The translations under genes and the position numbers were made by a program. 8,172 nt of DNA from Comamonadaceae bacterium. GTDB lineage: Bacteria > Pseudomonadota > Gammaproteobacteria > Burkholderiales > Burkholderiaceae_C. The stretch covers positions 1 to 8,172 of the forward strand of contig CANHGF010000093.1 of the NCBI GenBank assembly GCA_947460065.1, written 5' to 3'. Shown here piece after piece: positions 5,788 through 8,172 of this stretch. Every line of letters starts with the position of its first letter. Position 1 is the stretch's first letter. The notes below the pieces were generated by a model. It made no database searches. It was given only the letters and a program-made list of their open reading frames with translations, and had not been told where the DNA came from.

Positions 5788-6789
5788 TCAGCCCTGGGTC
5801 TGCAACCAGTCCATGTACTGCGTCACGCCGCTGGCCACATCGGCGAAACGGTGGTCGCAGCCGGCGCCGCGCAGCGCGCCCAGGTCGGCCTGGGTGTAGC
5901 ACTGGTATTTGCCCACCAGTGCGGCTGGGAAGTCGATGTACTCGATCAAGCCGGCCTTCAAAGCTTCGTCCAGGCTGGCCGGTGCGGTCGTGCCGCGCTG
6001 AAGAGTCTGCACCACGCTGAGTGCCACATCGTTGAAGGGTTGGGCCCGGCCGCTGCCCAAATTGAACAGGCCGCTTTTCTCGGGATGGTCGAAGAACCAG
6101 AGGTTGACCGCCACCACATCGTCGATGAAGACAAAGTCGCGCATCTGGCCGCCGGCTGCATAGCCGCCATAAGAGCCGAACAGCTTGACCCGGCCTTCCT
6201 TGAGGAACTGGTGGTACTGGTGAAAGGCCACGCTGGCCATGCGGCCCTTGTGCTGCTCGCGCGGGCCGTAGACGTTGAAGTAGCGAAAGCCGACCACCTG
6301 GGCGCTGGCTTGCGAGAAGTCCGGGCCGATTTCGCGGCGCAGGCGTTGGTCGAACAGCAGCTTGGAGTAGCCGTATACATTGAGCGGCTTTTCGCAGTCG
6401 GGGCTCTCCCGGAACTCGCTGGCGCCGCCATAGGTGGCAGCCGAGGAGGCATACAGCAGGCGCACGCCCTGCTCCTGGCAGGTCTGGAACAAGTCGCAGG
6501 ACAGGCTGTAGTTGTTGTCCATCATGTACTTGCCGTTGCTCTCCATGGTGTCGCTGCACGCGCCTTCATGGAACACCGCCTCGACGGGCCCATAAGCGCC
6601 TTCAGCGAAGAGCTCATAAAAGTCGTCGGCGTCTATGTAGTCGGCGATCTGCAGGTCGGCCAGGTTGCGGAATTTATCGCCCTCGGTCAGGTCGTCGACC
6701 GCGATGATCTCGCTGATGCCGCGCGCATTGAGCCCGCGCACGATGTTGCTGCCTATGAAGCCGGCTGCGCCGGTGACGACCACGGTCAT
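5788..6789 (-). CDS. rfaD: ADP-L-glycero-D-manno-heptose 6-epimerase
   Basis: This 333-residue extended short-chain dehydrogenase/reductase fold enzyme (also called HldD) converts ADP-D-glycero-beta-D-manno-heptose to the L-glycero form, the last step in making the heptose donor for the LPS inner core. The NADP-binding Rossmann motif GAAGFIG is at residues 7-13. Ser115/Ser116 lie in [11 protein letters not shown], and the catalytic pair is Tyr139 and Lys143 (YGYSK). The [19 protein letters not shown] block (169-187) is characteristic of HldD and carries Lys181, matching the second catalytic lysine region of the E. coli enzyme. Its start overlaps the rfaE1 stop in an ATGA, and AGGAG lies 8 bases upstream. 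The two genes are therefore translationally coupled and catalyse steps of the same pathway. Length and motifs look complete. Confidence 0.96.
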   Translation of the reverse strand: MTVVVTGAAGFIGSNIVRGLNARGISEIIAVDDLTEGDKFRNLADLQIADYIDADDFYELFAEGAYGPVEAVFHEGACSDTMESNGKYMMDNNYSLSCDLFQTCQEQGVRLLYASSAATYGGASEFRESPDCEKPLNVYGYSKLLFDQRLRREIGPDFSQASAQVVGFRYFNVYGPREQHKGRMASVAFHQYHQFLKEGRVKLFGSYGGYAAGGQMRDFVFIDDVVAVNLWFFDHPEKSGLFNLGSGRAQPFNDVALSVVQTLQRGTTAPASLDEALKAGLIEYIDFPAALVGKYQCYTQADLGALRGAGCDHRFADVASGVTQYMDWLQTQG

Positions 6790-7733
6790 AAAGGGTTCTC
6801 CTGCGCTGCAAACAGCTCGGGGTAGCTGACGGTGGCGGTGCCAAACTTACCCACCACAATGCCGCCAGCGCGGTTGGCCACAGGCACCGCCTCGCGCAGG
6901 CTGGCGCCGGCAGCGAGCATGGCTGCCAGGGTGGCGATCACGGTATCGCCCGCGCCGGTCACATCAAACACCTCGCGCGCCTGGGTTGGCACATGCAGTT
7001 GACCCTCTTCGTCGAACAGCGTCATGCCTTCTTCGCTGCGGGTCACCAACAGGCCTTGCAGCTGCAGATGCTGGCGCAGCGCCTGCGCCTGACGGGTGAG
7101 CTCGGCTTCGCTCCCCCAGCGGCCGATGACCTGCTCAAGCTCGGCCCGGTTGGGCGTGATCACAGTGGCTTTCTGGTAGCGTGAATAGTCCGAGCCTTTG
7201 GGGTCGATGAGCACCGCTTTGCCGTTGCTGCGGGCCTGCTCGATCATGGTGCTGATGTGGGCCAGCCCGCCCTTGCCGTAATCGGAAAACAGCACGGCCT
7301 GGTGCTGGCCGTGCAGCTGTGCGAAGGCGGCGGTCTGCGAGGCCAGCACTTCTTTTTCTGGGCTGCTCTCAAAGTCCAGGCGCAGCAATTGCTGCTGCCG
7401 GCCGATCACCCGCAGCTTGACGGTGGTGCTCAGTTGTGCGTCGCGGCCGAAGTGCGGCGTGATGCCGGTCTTGGCCACCAGGGCCTCGAGCTGATGGCTG
7501 GCCTCGTCCTCGCCGACCACGCTCAGCAGCGAGGCTTGCGCCCCCAGGCTGACCACGTTGTAGGCCACGTTGGCAGCGCCGCCCAGCCGTTCTTCCTGTT
7601 TGGTGACGCGCACCACCGGCACCGGTGCCTCGGGCGAGATGCGGTCGACCGGGCCGTACCAGTAGCGGTCGAGCATGACGTCGCCGACCACTAAAACGCG
7701 GGCCTGGCTGATCTGTTCAAAGCTGGGGGTCAT
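6786..7733 (-). CDS. rfaE1: D-glycero-beta-D-manno-heptose-7-phosphate kinase (RfaE1, kinase domain only)
   Basis: This is a 315-residue PfkB-family sugar kinase that phosphorylates D-glycero-D-manno-heptose 7-phosphate at C1. Motifs: [13 protein letters not shown] (15-27), the [11 protein letters not shown] substrate-binding block (50-60), DPKG (177-180), TPNRAELE (193-200), and the anion-hole motif DVTGAGDT (257-264) with catalytic Asp263. It ends after the kinase domain, lacking the C-terminal nucleotidyltransferase of the fused E. coli HldE. A separate adenylyltransferase (HldC/RfaE2) must therefore lie outside the window. The frame is open 18 codons further upstream, but that would overlap lapB by 49 bases. 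The start at 7733 ([10 protein letters not shown]) is 5 bases after the lapB stop and gives the family length. There is no strong Shine-Dalgarno. The stop overlaps rfaD by 4 bases. Confidence 0.94.
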   Translation of the reverse strand: MTPSFEQISQARVLVVGDVMLDRYWYGPVDRISPEAPVPVVRVTKQEERLGGAANVAYNVVSLGAQASLLSVVGEDEASHQLEALVAKTGITPHFGRDAQLSTTVKLRVIGRQQQLLRLDFESSPEKEVLASQTAAFAQLHGQHQAVLFSDYGKGGLAHISTMIEQARSNGKAVLIDPKGSDYSRYQKATVITPNRAELEQVIGRWGSEAELTRQAQALRQHLQLQGLLVTRSEEGMTLFDEEGQLHVPTQAREVFDVTGAGDTVIATLAAMLAAGASLREAVPVANRAGGIVVGKFGTATVSYPELFAAQENPL

Positions 7734-7738
7734 GCTGT

Positions 7739-8172
7739 TCAGAGCTCTTCGATGCGGCGGGCAGGGTAGCTGTCCCAGGCTTGGCAACCCGGGCAGTGCC
7801 AGAAATGCTGCTTGGCTTCAAAGCCGCAGGCAGCGCAGCGGTAGCGCATCAGGGGGCCGCTGGCGCGGTCAATGGCACGTTGTACCACCTGGTGGTTTTG
7901 CGGGTCAGCAAAGTTCTCGCTGGCCAGCCACTTGCCAGCGGCGATCAGCGAGGGCTCGCGCTGCAGGTGGCTCACAAACCACTGGCGGGCGCTGTCGGGG
8001 TCGGTCTCGAGCTCGGCAATGGCTTGCACCAGGTCGATGCTGGGCTGGGCTTCTTGCGCCTGGATCAGCCAGTCTTTGACTTCTTGCTGCTTGCCCGCCT
8101 GCACCGCCAGTTTGGCCAGCAAGGCCGCAGCCAGGGGCAGGGCTTGCGGCGCGGCCTGGCGCAGATCCATCA
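7739..8172 (-). CDS. lapB: Lipopolysaccharide assembly protein LapB, C-terminal part (5' truncated by window)
   Basis: Only about the last 143 residues are present; the frame continues past the right edge. The end carries the LapB rubredoxin-like zinc site: YRCAACGF followed by HFWHCPGC, with Cys112, Cys115, Cys126 and Cys129 counted from the Met at 8170, then AWDSYPARRIEEL. The preceding helical Ala/Leu/Gln-rich sequence fits the tetratricopeptide repeats of the family. Known LapB (YciM) is an inner-membrane-anchored cytoplasmic protein that works with FtsH to control LpxC turnover and so LPS synthesis. It sits 5 bases upstream of rfaE1 in the same direction, a gene order common in betaproteobacteria, which ties regulation of lipid A synthesis to heptose supply. 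The missing N-terminal part prevents checking the membrane anchor. Confidence 0.92.
   Translation of the reverse strand, partial: MDLRQAAPQALPLAAALLAKLAVQAGKQQEVKDWLIQAQEAQPSIDLVQAIAELETDPDSARQWFVSHLQREPSLIAAGKWLASENFADPQNHQVVQRAIDRASGPLMRYRCAACGFEAKQHFWHCPGCQAWDSYPARRIEEL

Noticed and set aside
5851..6825. 324-codon plus-strand open frame opposite rfaD
   Set aside because: The minus-strand frame has the full HldD motif set, Shine-Dalgarno and operon overlap. The plus-strand frame is its shadow.
7734..7787. Upstream start for rfaE1 at 7787
   Set aside because: It would add 18 residues without family similarity and overlap the conserved lapB C-terminus by 49 bases.

Overview
The window looks like a high-GC betaproteobacterial chromosome, most likely Burkholderiales (Comamonadaceae-like). 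This is inferred from the lapB / heptose kinase / heptose epimerase / small ComEA-like gene order, from the style of the feruloyl-CoA-synthase-like ligase, and from a GC content that is high by eye (41 of 60 in one line counted inside the crotonase gene). The sequence itself does not name a species.

Layout, left to right. (1) 3-920, plus strand: the C-terminal end of a large beta-strand-rich surface or exported protein of filamentous-haemagglutinin type, cut by the window edge. It ends in a Ser/Gly linker and an Ig-like terminal domain. (2) 1054-4238, minus strand: a tight three-gene unit transcribed in the order crotonase, feruloyl-CoA-synthase-like AMP ligase, MarR regulator. (3) 4328-5191, plus strand: a metal-dependent amidohydrolase (ACMSD/amidohydrolase-2 type), divergent from unit 2 across an 89-base control region that contains a TATAAT box and an inverted repeat suited to a dimeric regulator. 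(4) 5192-5347: a gene-free stretch with two REP-like palindromes. (5) 5348-8172, minus strand: lapB (only the last third or so), rfaE1, rfaD, and a secreted helix-hairpin-helix (ComEA-like) protein. This is an LPS and envelope block, with a 5-base gap between lapB and rfaE1 and a 4-base overlap between rfaE1 and rfaD.

How the genes may work together. Units 2 and 3 read as an inducible module for plant-derived hydroxycinnamates such as ferulate or p-coumarate. The ligase would make the CoA thioester and the crotonase would hydrate the side chain. The divergent amidohydrolase is a candidate for cleaving a later beta-ketoacyl-CoA intermediate, as proposed for CouO-type hydrolases of the Rhodococcus cou pathway. 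The MarR protein would be a CoA-thioester-responsive repressor acting on the shared divergent region. The crotonase keeps both catalytic glutamates of true enoyl-CoA hydratases. That favours a beta-oxidative route over the one-step hydratase-lyase (vanillin-forming) route, but the beta-hydroxyacyl-CoA dehydrogenase such a route needs is not in the window. Units 2-3 and unit 5 appear functionally unrelated and meet at the REP-like spacer.

No tRNA, rRNA, CRISPR array, transposase or phage gene was recognised. No stretch longer than 156 bases lacks a gene. I found no strong case for a wholly new system; the most interesting part is the hydroxycinnamate module with its amidohydrolase partner.
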